Shown here: positions 1 through 9,630 of the stretch, in pieces
Layout: each line of letters begins with the position of its first letter
Position numbering within the stretch: position 1 is the stretch's first letter
Assembly (NCBI GenBank): GCA_937880755.1
Contig: CALGRX010000017.1
Coordinates: 124,001 to 188,000 of the forward strand
Source: an uncultured Clostridia bacterium
GTDB lineage: Bacteria > Bacillota > Clostridia > Christensenellales > UBA3700
DNA length: 64,000 bases
Direction of reading: 5' to 3'
The notes under the pieces: generated by a model
Told to the model about the DNA's origin: nothing
The model's input: only the letters and a program-made list of their open reading frames with translations
The model's database searches: none
Position numbers and translations under genes: made by a program

Positions 1-381
1 TCGCAATGCTTGTATGCCGGTAGCGGTGTGATGAATTATACTCCAACCTTTGGTTGGTATTATATCTCTCTGAGAGATAGAGCGCCCGCTTGGAGCGGAG
101 TGCAATACTTTTATAATTTTTTGACGAGTAACCTCAAGGGCGTAGGCAATGCTCAAGGTCCTTTCGGTGTACAAACACAGGTGAATTACGTGAGAATTGG
201 CGACTTCATACAACTAGGCAACGCGCAAGGGAAGTTTTATCATACCTTGATCGTGACGGGATTTCGAGGCGGCGTGCCGTTGGTTGCTTCACATACCATT
301 GATTCGTTGGATAGACCTTTGAGTGGCTACGACTATCATATTGCAAGAGCAATCAAGGTACTTGGTGTGCGGACGTATTAG
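1..381 (+). CDS. Amidase_6-type domain protein, C-terminal part (5' end outside window)
   Basis: The reading frame is open from base 1 (Ser-Gln-Cys-Leu-Tyr-Ala-Gly...) to TAG at 379-381, so only the C-terminal ~126 residues are present. The stretch SQCLYAGSGVMNY followed by GWYY, GDFIQLGN, FYHTLIVTG and a late SHT is the pattern I know from 'putative amidase domain' proteins (Amidase_6), secreted or spore-associated papain-like cysteine hydrolases of Firmicutes; the Cys and His probably belong to the active site. The first codon usable as a start inside the window is an internal TTG and is not a real start. No downstream partner is obvious: the next gene has its own promoter. Family call is recognition by eye; substrate unknown. 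Confidence 0.75.
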   Translation, partial: SQCLYAGSGVMNYTPTFGWYYISLRDRAPAWSGVQYFYNFLTSNLKGVGNAQGPFGVQTQVNYVRIGDFIQLGNAQGKFYHTLIVTGFRGGVPLVASHTIDSLDRPLSGYDYHIARAIKVLGVRTY

Positions 382-463
382 TTCTGTTGTTGACGACGTA
401 GTTGCGGTATTGGGTGTATATTTCAAATTTTGTGCAAATATTGCTTTTCAGCAATCTTTAAGG

Positions 464-492
464 TTGACAGTATTATAACGATATGTTAGACT
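464..492 (+). promoter_or_regulatory. Promoter of the response regulator gene
   Basis: TTGACA at 464-469, a 17-nt spacer, and TAGACT at 487-492 as a weak -10. The ATG is at 510, with TAGGTG (500-505) as a modest ribosome binding site. Confidence 0.5.
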
Positions 493-509
493 TTTGGTGT
501 AGGTGATAT

Positions 510-1184
510 ATGAAGTTTTTGATAGTTGAGGACAATATAGGTTGGAGCAACAAACTCAAAGAATGTGTGGCTGTGCTGGGCGAGAGCGAATGTGCTTTTG
601 ACGGCGAAGAGGGGTTGTATATGGCGGAGAGTAATATATATGACCTCATCATATTCGATATGATATTGCCAAAGCTCAACGGCTCGGAATTTTTGGTCAG
701 GCTTAGGCAAAAGAGCGTGTGCCCCGCCATTGTGGTGTCTTCTTTGGATAGCAAGAGCAAGATAGTCGAGGGTTTAAACTTAGGTGCGGACGACTACGTG
801 GTCAAACCTTTTGACCAAGAAGAGCTTAGGGCAAGAATAGTTGCCGTCTTGCGAAGATATAACAATAACTTTTCGGATATTTACACCTGCGACGAGGTGG
901 TAATGGACTTTAGGAACAAGATGCTCAGCGTGTGCGGAGAGTACGTCAAGTTATCTGGTAAGTCTTACGATATAGTGGAATTTTTGATACGCAACCGCAA
1001 TATAATAATATCCAAAGAACAACTCTTCAATAGAATTTGGGGCAACGACAGCGATACCATTATGACGGTGACGGAAGTGTATATCAGCAGTCTAAGAAAA
1101 AAGCTGGACAAGTTTGGCGCAAAGAATTATATTAGAACCGTAAAAAATATCGGATATATGTGGTACGACAAGCAAGACAAGTAG
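510..1184 (+). CDS. OmpR/PhoB-family response regulator (orphan)
   Basis: A 224-residue two-domain response regulator. The receiver domain (about 1-115) has the acidic pair E7-D8, the phospho-acceptor D50 in IIFDMILP, the switch Ser at about 77 in place of the usual Thr, and K99 in DYVVKPF. The C-terminal half (about 125-220) is a winged-helix DNA-binding domain with the typical LS-x-K-x-YDIVEFL opening and the VTEVYISSLRKKL recognition helix region ending in RTVKNIGYMW. No histidine kinase gene is adjacent, so its sensor is encoded elsewhere. It is the last gene before the giant surface-protein block, in the same orientation but separated by ~600 bp with a hairpin and a separate promoter. 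Control of that block is possible but only inferred from position. Confidence 0.9.
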   Translation: MKFLIVEDNIGWSNKLKECVAVLGESECAFDGEEGLYMAESNIYDLIIFDMILPKLNGSEFLVRLRQKSVCPAIVVSSLDSKSKIVEGLNLGADDYVVKPFDQEELRARIVAVLRRYNNNFSDIYTCDEVVMDFRNKMLSVCGEYVKLSGKSYDIVEFLIRNRNIIISKEQLFNRIWGNDSDTIMTVTEVYISSLRKKLDKFGAKNYIRTVKNIGYMWYDKQDK

Positions 1185-1330
1185 TTGGCACTATAATATG
1201 GAAAAAATTGTAAAAGTAAGCTTTGGGTAAAAATCGAGGTGCAAAGATTGAGTTGCCGATATCTAGTATTAATATACTAGTATTTATATAATAAATTATA
1301 CTAATATACCATAATGAATCATTATTTAAT

Positions 1331-1360
1331 AAGTACGATACGAATATAGCTATCGTACTT
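1331..1360. terminator. 10-bp perfect inverted repeat, possible terminator
   Basis: AAGTACGATA at 1331-1340 and TATCGTACTT at 1351-1360 form a perfect 10-bp stem with a 10-nt loop. It lies 147 nt after the response regulator stop. It lacks a T run, so termination is uncertain; it could instead be a protein-binding inverted repeat. Confidence 0.35.
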
Positions 1361-1418
1361 ATTTGATTGATAGGAGAAATAGCACTTAGTTGATAAGGAT
1401 TAATATGATAAGTAAAAT

Positions 1419-1553
1419 ATGGATAAAACGGTTTTGAACAAACAAAGCGGACGTATGAAGCCGAAAGGGGCGTGTGAGACGACGAACGACGCGTCAGCAG
1501 TTACTTGCAGAACATTCGCAATAATTTGGCGCCCGCCTAATAAAAAGCGCTAA
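1419..1553 (+). CDS. Possible 44-residue basic peptide or repeat-derived ORF
   Basis: ATG at 1419 opens 44 codons ending with TAA at 1551-1553. The product begins MDKTVLNKQSGRMKP and ends in IIWRPPNKKR, strongly basic. No good Shine-Dalgarno site is visible. Its 3' end falls inside the inverted repeat at 1535-1559. The unusual base composition relative to the flanks suggests either a real small gene, a structured RNA, or a dispersed repetitive element in which the ORF is incidental. I do not recognise a function. Confidence 0.25.
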   Translation: MDKTVLNKQSGRMKPKGACETTNDASAVTCRTFAIIWRPPNKKR

Positions 1554-1559
1554 TTAGGC
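1535..1559. repeat. Inverted repeat GCCTAAT...ATTAGGC
   Basis: GCCTAAT (1535-1541) and ATTAGGC (1553-1559) form a perfect 7-bp stem with an 11-nt loop, closing the GC-rich island. On the + strand it is followed by A-rich, not T-rich, sequence, so it is not an obvious terminator. Confidence 0.35.
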
Positions 1560-1710
1560 AACAAATCAAAAATTAAAAAAAATTTACATAACTTGCAATA
1601 TCGACGCTTTTGTAATAAAAAATGGCGATTTTGAAAAGAAAACACCAAAAAAAATAAATAAAAGTTATATTTTTAGTTGCATTTAAAAAATTTTTAGCAA
1701 AATTTTAAGG

Positions 1711-1741
1711 TTGATTTAAGTTTATCTTCCTAATATATAAT
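1711..1741 (+). promoter_or_regulatory. Promoter of the giant surface-protein block
   Basis: TTGATT at 1711-1716 and an AT-rich -10 region, TAATATATAATA. TATATA at 1734-1739 gives a 17-nt spacer; TATAAT at 1736-1741 gives 19. Two further A/T tracts lie just upstream (1565-1590 and 1681-1710) and could act as an UP-type element. Confidence 0.5.
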
Positions 1742-1749
1742 AAATAAGA

Positions 1750-1775
1750 AATCGCACATATCTGCGATTAGGAGG
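1750..1775 (+). promoter_or_regulatory. Leader hairpin abutting a strong Shine-Dalgarno site
   Basis: AATCGCA (1750-1756) pairs with TGCGATT (1763-1769), a 7-bp stem with a 6-nt loop. The next base begins AGGAGG (1770-1775), four nt before ATG 1780. A stem at the 5' end of a short leader typically stabilises mRNA; it may also influence access to the ribosome binding site. Confidence 0.4.
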
Positions 1776-1779
1776 AAGT

Positions 1780-4700
1780 ATGAGAAATAAGAAATTGATA
1801 GCCTTACTAGCTTTGCTGATCGTATTGGTTATCGCATGCTCGTTGGTTTTGTCTGCCTGCGTTGACAATACCGGTGGTGGCGACGATGACGGCGACGGCG
1901 ACGATGACGGTGGCGTTGACAATACCGGTGGTGGCGACGATGACGGTGGTGGCGACATCGGCGGTGGCGATGACGAGGGAGATTTGCCTCCTCCGCCATT
2001 ACCTGAAACAAAGCCGAAGCCTGTAAAGAAATCGGCGCTCGAAGTGTTGAAGATGATGGTGGGAGGTATCGACAACTCTGCGGAAGACGAAAAGCGTCTC
2101 TATCTCGAGTTTATCGGTCTAGTGACCTTGACCGAGCAACCCGACGATATGCCTGAAGTCAAGACGGACTACGAGTTGTCGCTCCGAACCAATATGTTGG
2201 GCATTTTGGCAGAGGAGAACGCTAGCGTATCGAAGAATGAGTTTGCTTTGGTACTCAAGCAAGTGGATACTAGCACAATCAAGTTCGCCTTCTACATAAT
2301 CGAAGAAAAAGCTTACCTACAAGTTGAGGGAAGCAACGCTTTGATTTATTTGTCCGACTTCAATATGAACTACCTAGCTCAAATTATCGGAAAAGTTCCC
2401 GGACTTATCGGCGGACTAAACCTTGACGAGCTTTTGGCTAATTTCGGTGGTGTGGACGGCATCTTGTCGTTGGTACTCGGTATGCTTTGCGACAACGTTA
2501 AGTACGAGCCGGTCACCGAAAACGGAGTAGTAACTACCAAGCTGTCCGTTGACTTCGTTATCAACAGCTTTATGAACTCTATCAAGGGTGTGCTCGGTGG
2601 TATAGATATCGGAGGACTTCTCGGCATTAATCTCGATATCAAGGCTTTGATCGATGCTATCGCCGCAATGATTCCTAATATGAAAATCACCCTGTCGGCA
2701 ACGCTCGTCGACGGCATTTTGGCAGAGGACGACGGAATAAAGCTCGACGTAACCAATAATGATAACAACACCAACTTTGTGTTGAAAACCCGCTTCGATA
2801 TAGGAGAAACGGCTCCTAATATCGACTTGCCTATAATAGAAGAATTTAGAGAATTCAGTCTTACCAACATTGCTTTTGACATTGATTTGATAATCGACAG
2901 CGGTCTTGAAGACGGCGGTGCTCCTAAGCAAGTAGACGTAGGACAACTCATCAATATGTTTACCGGTAAAGAGACTTTGCCTGTAGGCATTATTCTCCTT
3001 GACGTTGCTATGGGCTTTAGACTCAGCATTAAGTTAGACCTCGACCTCAACTATGCAGCCGAGGACGCTGACAATAACCTTATAGCTATCGAACTCTTCC
3101 TTATCGACAGAAATCATAATAAAATAGAGGCTACACCGCAACTCGGATTGTATTATCAGCAGAGAGCGGCGTACGTCAACCTAGGCAATTTGTTGCCAAA
3201 CTATTATCGTAGCAAGAGCGTGAGAATAGATACTAATCTCGATGCTTTGATTAGCAAGCTCGTTACTTTGTTGACGGGCGAAATCGACAAAGCGCTCGGC
3301 ACTGACTTCGACCAAGCGATAAACGGTGGCAACGAGCCTGCGCTTAGTCAGAACAAGGTTTACAACAGCTCCAATATGGTGGCTTTGGCTGTTGACGAAG
3401 AGGGTACGGCAACAGTCAAACCGGGATACGCTATGTTGTTGGATGCTATCACCGGTCTTATCGGTATCCGTGACTATATCAATACCGACAACCTTGCCGA
3501 CGGCGTGCTCAACAAATACCTCGAAATAACCTTCGGCAACTCTATGTTACTAGCTTTGGAAGGCTTGGTAGGCGCGATACCGTTTAGATTGCCAAACGGC
3601 ATAAGCGATATCGTATTGCAAGTGGGCGACGTGGTAGTACCTGACGTGACTGACGTAGACGCTTATAGAGAATATGCGGAGACGGGTAAGATGACCTTCG
3701 GCATACAAGGTGCGGTAAACATATGCGGAATTGATTTGTCGCTATCTTTGCGCAACTTCAATATCGGTTTCCCTATCGAAGGACTTGACAACTACGTAAC
3801 CAACGCAATAGGCGACAAAGACGGTTATACCAACTCGGTAGCGGAATTGCTTGACGACGTATTGGCTAACATGCATTTGCAATTCAGCGTCAATATGACC
3901 TTCAACAAAGGAACTTACGACTTCATACCTTTGCTCACCAGCTTCGGCTTGACGGGCTTGGAAGGACAACACTTGTTGTGGACGTTCGACGACGACTTCG
4001 TGCTTGACGGTGCGTTGGTTATCCAAATCGCTTTGGACAAGAACAACCACTACAACAGCTCTATAGTTATAGAATTGAGAACTAACAAGGCAATCGGAAT
4101 AGGCTCGGATATTCTCTTCCCTGCCAACTCGATAATATTGGGCGTCTACGGCTATGCCAACAGCGTATTCTTAGATGTATCCAATATCAAGATAGCTAAG
4201 ATTACTTTGCCTAAACTTAAAGCAGAAATCGACTTTACCGAGATAGTATACAAGTTTATCGGCGACTTCGATTATAGATTGGCGTTTGACTTGTCTACGC
4301 TGTTCGATTCGACCGAAGAGAACACTGAAGGCGGTGCGAGCGACCCTGCTCAACAAGCCGAAGAATTGATGTTTGAAGGTGAGGAGGGCGGTACTTTGAC
4401 CCCTGCGGGACAAATCATCGTAGGCGTCAACGCGGATACTCTTACTGTCAGCACAACGCTTGCGGCAGTGCTTAGCCTCTTGTCTAGCTTAGGAGTCAAC
4501 GTAGACCTCAGCTTTATCAACAGTGCCAGAATCGACCTCATGTTCTCTAGACTGCAAGGCGTCAAGCTCGATTTGGCGGCAGAATTGGTGCCTACCGTAG
4601 AGGTGGACGCTGCTGGCAACGTTATAGGCGAACCTACTTACAACAGCGACTTCAAGATTCACTTCGAGACGGGCACCGAAAACAATCCTATCAGAATAGG

Positions 4701-7700
4701 TAATCTTGACGAGCTCAAAATCAAACTCTTCGAAAAGCAAGCGGAATTCGAGACTTACGAGGATGACCTCATCGCAGCTATCGTCGACACAGTTGGCAAA
4801 GCTTCGTTCAAGGCAACCGTAAACCTCAAGACGATGGAAGAAACATTCAATATTACTAAGATAATCAATAATATACTTGCTTCGAGCGGTAAGGAATTGG
4901 CTTTGCCAATCAACTTGCACCTCGACGATTGGGATACCGAAGTAATATTGACCATTGCTTGGAACCTCGATATGCGCAACTTCAAGAAGACGCAGCTGCA
5001 AGTGACCTTCTCTTACCTCGAGAAGACTTTGCTCGAAGTAGATATCTTCCAAGGCAATATCGTACTCGACTTGACGGGACTCGGCTTCTTCAAACTCGAA
5101 ATCGTCAACTCTCCATTCGTTAAGGTTATCAACAGCGCTTTGACGGACGTCATCAACAAAATAGGTAACTTTAACCTAACGGATATCATCAACGACGCAC
5201 TCGGCGACCTGACTTTGGGCGGAGCGCTTGGCGGAGCTTTGGCAGAAACGACTGAGGAGAACACGCCTGATAGCGGAGTTGCCGAGGCGGAAGCAGGCGC
5301 AGGATTGACTCCGGAAACTATGGACCTAATCGCTAAGATTATCAGCGGCGTATCTGCTCATAACGCCAATATCTTCCTCAAGTTTGATGCTATGATGATA
5401 GACGCTATCCTCAGACAATTCATAGGATTTGGTATTGGCATAAGTATTGGCGTAGGTGGAGAAATCGACTTCGTGGACGGTATAATCAACCTCAATATAG
5501 AAGTCGAGAGTATGAGCTTGTCGATTAGGTTCGAGATGCTGATAGGCGAGCCTATCAACCTCAACCTGCCACTTGACGAAATCCCTGACTGGGACGCTAC
5601 CAGCGGAGCAACCTTCGTCAAGACGATGCTCGACGGCTTGGATGTCGCATTTGCTCTTGACTATGCTTTGAGTACGGCTGATATAAAATACAACGGAGAA
5701 GCTAACGGCGACGACGCCGGCGTAGAGGACGGAGATAAGTATTATACTCGTCTCATAATACAAAAATTGCAATCCAACACTACGCTGTACAACACGAACG
5801 GAAAGACGGCGTCTGCCGGCTCTATTCTCATAACGTTGGCTTCTATCAACAAATCGAAGTATGAGAATACCGACGAACTTAACAGCAATACCAATCAACA
5901 ACCATTGTTGTATGCGGAACTCAACTACAACACAGGCAACCTAAGAGTAATGCTTTGCCAAAACGTGTTGACGCTTGGTTCGCTCGTAGACTTTGCAAGC
6001 TTTATCGATATCAACATTGCGCTTGATCTCGTCAATATGCTTGCGCCTACCTTTGATAACCTCTTTGCCTCTATCGGTCCTGACAACAAGGGCGTAAGCA
6101 CGGTCGGAGACACCGAAGGCGGTGGAACTACAGAACCACCAAAGGAGCCAAGCAGAATGGACAAAGCCTTTGCCCAACTTGACGTTGTACAATTGCTTGG
6201 CGGCGGTATCGACGTATATCTCAGAAATACCGGACTCTTCAACGCTAATATCACCTTTGACCCATACACCATCAACTGGTTGATAGACGAGGTTATGGCA
6301 AGTATATTCGGTTGGGATACCATCATCGATCTCGTTGAGTTGACGAAAGATGCGACGACAGGCACGTCTATGTTCTCCACCAACTACCTCAAGTCGGTCA
6401 ACTGGGATAGAATTGACGGCGTACACACGTGGCAAAGCTTGAAGGTGATATTGTTACCTATGATCAAAGAAGTGGTCAACGGCGTCGGTTACGGTTGGGC
6501 TTCACCTTTGATTACCAATGCAATCCTCAACTCAATCTACTTCCAAGTAAGAAGGTTGTTTACAAGGTTGTTGCCATTGCCGGTTTTCAACGAAGTGACT
6601 GCGGGTATCAACATAATGGACGGTACGCTGGCTAACATTTATATATTCGGTTACGATTACGACGAGCCGGTATATAAAGCGTTTGATGAAAACGGCAACA
6701 AGATAGCCAAAGAAAATCAAAACGAAATATACGTATATAAGAATCGATCACAGGCGACGCCTGACGTAAATATACCTGATAAAGGTGAATTTACACGTAA
6801 ATACGATAGAAGTACGGACGGTAACGACGACTTAGGATCTAGCCATGCTAACTACGCTAACGATAGAAAGAACGGCTATTATCTCGAAATTAAGTTGTTC
6901 AACTGTTCGCCATCCGTGGGTACGCTTGACTATAGCGTTGACGGCGTAACCGAGGGCGTGATGACTTGGGGTAGCATAGACGCTGCGCCTACCTACGACC
7001 CATATTGCTATAGCAACGACGTCGAAGGTAAGTCGCTGTTCTTGGCAGAAAACTTCTCGGGTAAAGAAGTGTCTTACCAAAAGGGTGAACAACTCTATAA
7101 GACCGCTCCTACCTATGAAGTAACCAAGAAAAACGGCGTTGCCGTATCTATGCATATCAACAACCTCGACTTTAGTACTGCGGGCGTGTACGAAATCGTT
7201 GCAACGGCAAGTTTCAACGGTGGAGCAGTCGTAAGAACTAAGACTATCAACTTGACGATTTACGGCAAGGACGAGATAACCGGCGTAGGCGAATATAATT
7301 TTAATAAAGAATATCAAAATTATATAGATATATACGCTTATAGTGAAATACCTAAGTATATCGTTATCACCTACGATAACCCTGACGTACTAGGCAACTA
7401 TATGAGAAGAATACCTACCGAGTCGATGACCTTCACGAGTTATGCTCCAACCTCATATACGGCACACGAAGTCAACGGTATGGTAACCTTCAAGAACGGA
7501 ACGTCTAAGAGCGTACTCTTCAAGTACATTGATAGTACTATCGACACTATCATGGGCGGTAGAGAGATAGCTATCGACTTGTACCAATACGACCAAAGAG
7601 CTGTAGATCTCAGCATATATACACCTGACGTATTGTACTTTACTTACAACGACGGCTCGTCGGATAAGATCAAAGTCAACGGAGCTTGGAATATTACATC

Positions 7701-9615
7701 TGCCGAGCAACTCGTGAACAGAGACCCTAGCGACCTCAGCGCAGGTATCTATTGGATTACCAACACGATAGGTAGCGGAGCGTCCTTGCAAGACGTAAAT
7801 ATCAAGTTCGTAGTTAAGTCCAGGGCTGTAGACTCTGTTGAAGTAAACGGAAACCTTAATAATATAAGAATCAGTCCATATCAATACTACAAGTACTTGA
7901 TTACGAACGACGAGAAGGAAAATCCGTTCCCAAGCCAAGTACTTGCTACCTACAACGAAGCGTATGCATACGATGAACGAGCAGGTGAAAACGTATTGGT
8001 AAACGAAGCTTATAGCGAAATGGTTTACGTCAACTGGAATAAGGACGGACTCAACTTCACTTGGAACAACAACAACGCTCCTGAATATAACGCAGACGGC
8101 ACGCTCAAGAAGAACGGCTCCGTATCGCTTGATACTACTAGCGTGAAAGACCCAACTGTGGAGACACCTGTCAGAATTTACGAGACCAGCTTTGATTGGA
8201 CCTTCCCTGTCAATATCACCATGGACAGAAACGAAGTTCAAGCAATCTACTTCGACGAAGAGTTGACGCAAAATACTTTGGTTATCGACCCATATCTCTT
8301 CAAAATCAACAAAGAGGACGGCGTAGACAACTTCCCAACCAACGCATGGGTTAAGTTTACTAACGGAACGGTTATCAATTTGCCTATCGCTTGGGTACAA
8401 GAAGAAGTAGACGCGTTCGAAGTGTCATACGAAGTGCAAAGCAGACAGTTTAGAGTATATATCGGCTACGACGTCGATACCTATACCAACAATCGTATAC
8501 CTAAAGCCGACGCTACCAGCGCATTGGGCATTGCCGATTACTGTACTGCCAAGGGTATCAGCGGTAAGATGTTGCAAAGAATTCTCGTCAACGCACGTGT
8601 CGAGGGCTTGGAAGCGGTAGGTATTGACATCGCAGGTAGCGAACTCAACGGTGGAAGATACGTAATAGACCCTGTCAAAGTAAAATATCTCGGAGAGGCT
8701 CCATTGCCTGCAACCGTACCTGTAGTTTACAACGACGGCTCTAGCTCGGTACTTCCTGTAGTATGGAATTACGACTTCGATATCAGCATCTACGGCGGTA
8801 GAGATTTGACGGCAACCGCAACCATCAGAGGTACGGGTATCAGCTTCGACGTAGCTTGCAGAATTCTCGACAGATCGACTCCTGAAGTTGTCAAAGACAA
8901 TATCTCTATCAACCCATACAACTTTACGTTGGATGAGGGAGGAAAGAGAGTCTACAGCGAGTTTACCGAAACGGTAGATGTCAAGTACTTCACGAGCTAC
9001 AAGCTCAAAGTCACCAAAGTTGAAACTGCGGAAGTGACTATCTTCGACAACTTGTTCATAGATGAAAAACTAGCACTCGAAGAATTGTACACCACGGGTG
9101 ACAATACGGGATTGTATACGGTTGAGACCGAGTATAATTACGACACGTTCGAGTTGCCTGTGACTTGGGATATTACCAATATCAACATGTCAGTGACGAT
9201 GGATCCTAATGAAGATAAAACCTTTGCAGTTAAGGCAAAGATTATCGGTGCAACCGAAAGCTTCGAGACTTTGGCTATCAACGTTACTGTCGAAGAAAAG
9301 ATATTCGTCGGTATCAACAACAACTCCGTATACAAGTACTTCATCTCTTACGACGGAAGCAACTTGACGGAAGATGAGATTGCTACCAAGAAGGTAACCA
9401 AGCAACTCAATGCATTCTTCGAGGACGGCACGACGCAAAAATTGGATATAGTATTCGATTTGAGTCCTGTCAACTTTAGCGTTACCAACTACAACTCGGA
9501 TACGGGTAGCTTTACGGGAAGCGCAATCATATGCAAAGCGTATATTATGCAATATGCAGAGATACAGCAGTATATTGAAATCGAAGTGTACGTGGCTACC
9601 GAGCCAACGGCCTAA
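1780..9615 (+). CDS. Giant surface lipoprotein (2611 residues), N-terminal half of unknown fold, C-terminal Ig-like modules
   Basis: First gene of the block. Signal peptide with lipobox LSAC (Cys27) predicts diacylglyceryl anchoring on the outer membrane face. Residues 28-75 are an Asp/Gly linker with a duplicated VDNTGGGDDDG unit, then a short Pro-rich segment. Residues ~85-1620 consist of long amphipathic, hydrophobic-alternating segments (repeats of Gly-Gly-Leu/Ile and Asn-Leu-Asp motifs) that look like large beta-sheet lipid-binding modules of the LolA/LppX kind in texture, but I cannot assign a family. From ~1620 on, Ig-like modules recur, each with a (F/Y)-x-(D/N)-G-(T/S) turn followed by a hydrophobic strand (about 1901, 1953, 2190, 2315 and 2545); the one near 2315 is a good match to Big_4-type 'LPATV...YxDGS...PVxW'. 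No LPXTG, transmembrane tail or catalytic motif. Start fixed by AGGAGG 4 nt upstream. Confidence 0.85.
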   Translation: MRNKKLIALLALLIVLVIACSLVLSACVDNTGGGDDDGDGDDDGGVDNTGGGDDDGGGDIGGGDDEGDLPPPPLPETKPKPVKKSALEVLKMMVGGIDNSAEDEKRLYLEFIGLVTLTEQPDDMPEVKTDYELSLRTNMLGILAEENASVSKNEFALVLKQVDTSTIKFAFYIIEEKAYLQVEGSNALIYLSDFNMNYLAQIIGKVPGLIGGLNLDELLANFGGVDGILSLVLGMLCDNVKYEPVTENGVVTTKLSVDFVINSFMNSIKGVLGGIDIGGLLGINLDIKALIDAIAAMIPNMKITLSATLVDGILAEDDGIKLDVTNNDNNTNFVLKTRFDIGETAPNIDLPIIEEFREFSLTNIAFDIDLIIDSGLEDGGAPKQVDVGQLINMFTGKETLPVGIILLDVAMGFRLSIKLDLDLNYAAEDADNNLIAIELFLIDRNHNKIEATPQLGLYYQQRAAYVNLGNLLPNYYRSKSVRIDTNLDALISKLVTLLTGEIDKALGTDFDQAINGGNEPALSQNKVYNSSNMVALAVDEEGTATVKPGYAMLLDAITGLIGIRDYINTDNLADGVLNKYLEITFGNSMLLALEGLVGAIPFRLPNGISDIVLQVGDVVVPDVTDVDAYREYAETGKMTFGIQGAVNICGIDLSLSLRNFNIGFPIEGLDNYVTNAIGDKDGYTNSVAELLDDVLANMHLQFSVNMTFNKGTYDFIPLLTSFGLTGLEGQHLLWTFDDDFVLDGALVIQIALDKNNHYNSSIVIELRTNKAIGIGSDILFPANSIILGVYGYANSVFLDVSNIKIAKITLPKLKAEIDFTEIVYKFIGDFDYRLAFDLSTLFDSTEENTEGGASDPAQQAEELMFEGEEGGTLTPAGQIIVGVNADTLTVSTTLAAVLSLLSSLGVNVDLSFINSARIDLMFSRLQGVKLDLAAELVPTVEVDAAGNVIGEPTYNSDFKIHFETGTENNPIRIGNLDELKIKLFEKQAEFETYEDDLIAAIVDTVGKASFKATVNLKTMEETFNITKIINNILASSGKELALPINLHLDDWDTEVILTIAWNLDMRNFKKTQLQVTFSYLEKTLLEVDIFQGNIVLDLTGLGFFKLEIVNSPFVKVINSALTDVINKIGNFNLTDIINDALGDLTLGGALGGALAETTEENTPDSGVAEAEAGAGLTPETMDLIAKIISGVSAHNANIFLKFDAMMIDAILRQFIGFGIGISIGVGGEIDFVDGIINLNIEVESMSLSIRFEMLIGEPINLNLPLDEIPDWDATSGATFVKTMLDGLDVAFALDYALSTADIKYNGEANGDDAGVEDGDKYYTRLIIQKLQSNTTLYNTNGKTASAGSILITLASINKSKYENTDELNSNTNQQPLLYAELNYNTGNLRVMLCQNVLTLGSLVDFASFIDINIALDLVNMLAPTFDNLFASIGPDNKGVSTVGDTEGGGTTEPPKEPSRMDKAFAQLDVVQLLGGGIDVYLRNTGLFNANITFDPYTINWLIDEVMASIFGWDTIIDLVELTKDATTGTSMFSTNYLKSVNWDRIDGVHTWQSLKVILLPMIKEVVNGVGYGWASPLITNAILNSIYFQVRRLFTRLLPLPVFNEVTAGINIMDGTLANIYIFGYDYDEPVYKAFDENGNKIAKENQNEIYVYKNRSQATPDVNIPDKGEFTRKYDRSTDGNDDLGSSHANYANDRKNGYYLEIKLFNCSPSVGTLDYSVDGVTEGVMTWGSIDAAPTYDPYCYSNDVEGKSLFLAENFSGKEVSYQKGEQLYKTAPTYEVTKKNGVAVSMHINNLDFSTAGVYEIVATASFNGGAVVRTKTINLTIYGKDEITGVGEYNFNKEYQNYIDIYAYSEIPKYIVITYDNPDVLGNYMRRIPTESMTFTSYAPTSYTAHEVNGMVTFKNGTSKSVLFKYIDSTIDTIMGGREIAIDLYQYDQRAVDLSIYTPDVLYFTYNDGSSDKIKVNGAWNITSAEQLVNRDPSDLSAGIYWITNTIGSGASLQDVNIKFVVKSRAVDSVEVNGNLNNIRISPYQYYKYLITNDEKENPFPSQVLATYNEAYAYDERAGENVLVNEAYSEMVYVNWNKDGLNFTWNNNNAPEYNADGTLKKNGSVSLDTTSVKDPTVETPVRIYETSFDWTFPVNITMDRNEVQAIYFDEELTQNTLVIDPYLFKINKEDGVDNFPTNAWVKFTNGTVINLPIAWVQEEVDAFEVSYEVQSRQFRVYIGYDVDTYTNNRIPKADATSALGIADYCTAKGISGKMLQRILVNARVEGLEAVGIDIAGSELNGGRYVIDPVKVKYLGEAPLPATVPVVYNDGSSSVLPVVWNYDFDISIYGGRDLTATATIRGTGISFDVACRILDRSTPEVVKDNISINPYNFTLDEGGKRVYSEFTETVDVKYFTSYKLKVTKVETAEVTIFDNLFIDEKLALEELYTTGDNTGLYTVETEYNYDTFELPVTWDITNINMSVTMDPNEDKTFAVKAKIIGATESFETLAINVTVEEKIFVGINNNSVYKYFISYDGSNLTEDEIATKKVTKQLNAFFEDGTTQKLDIVFDLSPVNFSVTNYNSDTGSFTGSAIICKAYIMQYAEIQQYIEIEVYVATEPTA

Positions 9616-9630
9616 AAGGAGGCATAAGTT

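Larger units (their letters stand above)
1185..1710. other. AT-rich intergenic region with two hairpins and a 44-codon ORF
   Basis: About 600 bp lie between the response regulator and the first giant gene. The flanks are very AT-rich, but 1441-1535 is conspicuously GC-richer and full of CG dinucleotides. It contains the hairpins at 1331-1360 and 1535-1559 and the short ORF 1419-1553, listed separately. Nothing else is recognisable; the GC-rich core could be a structured RNA or a copy of a dispersed element. Confidence 0.5.
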
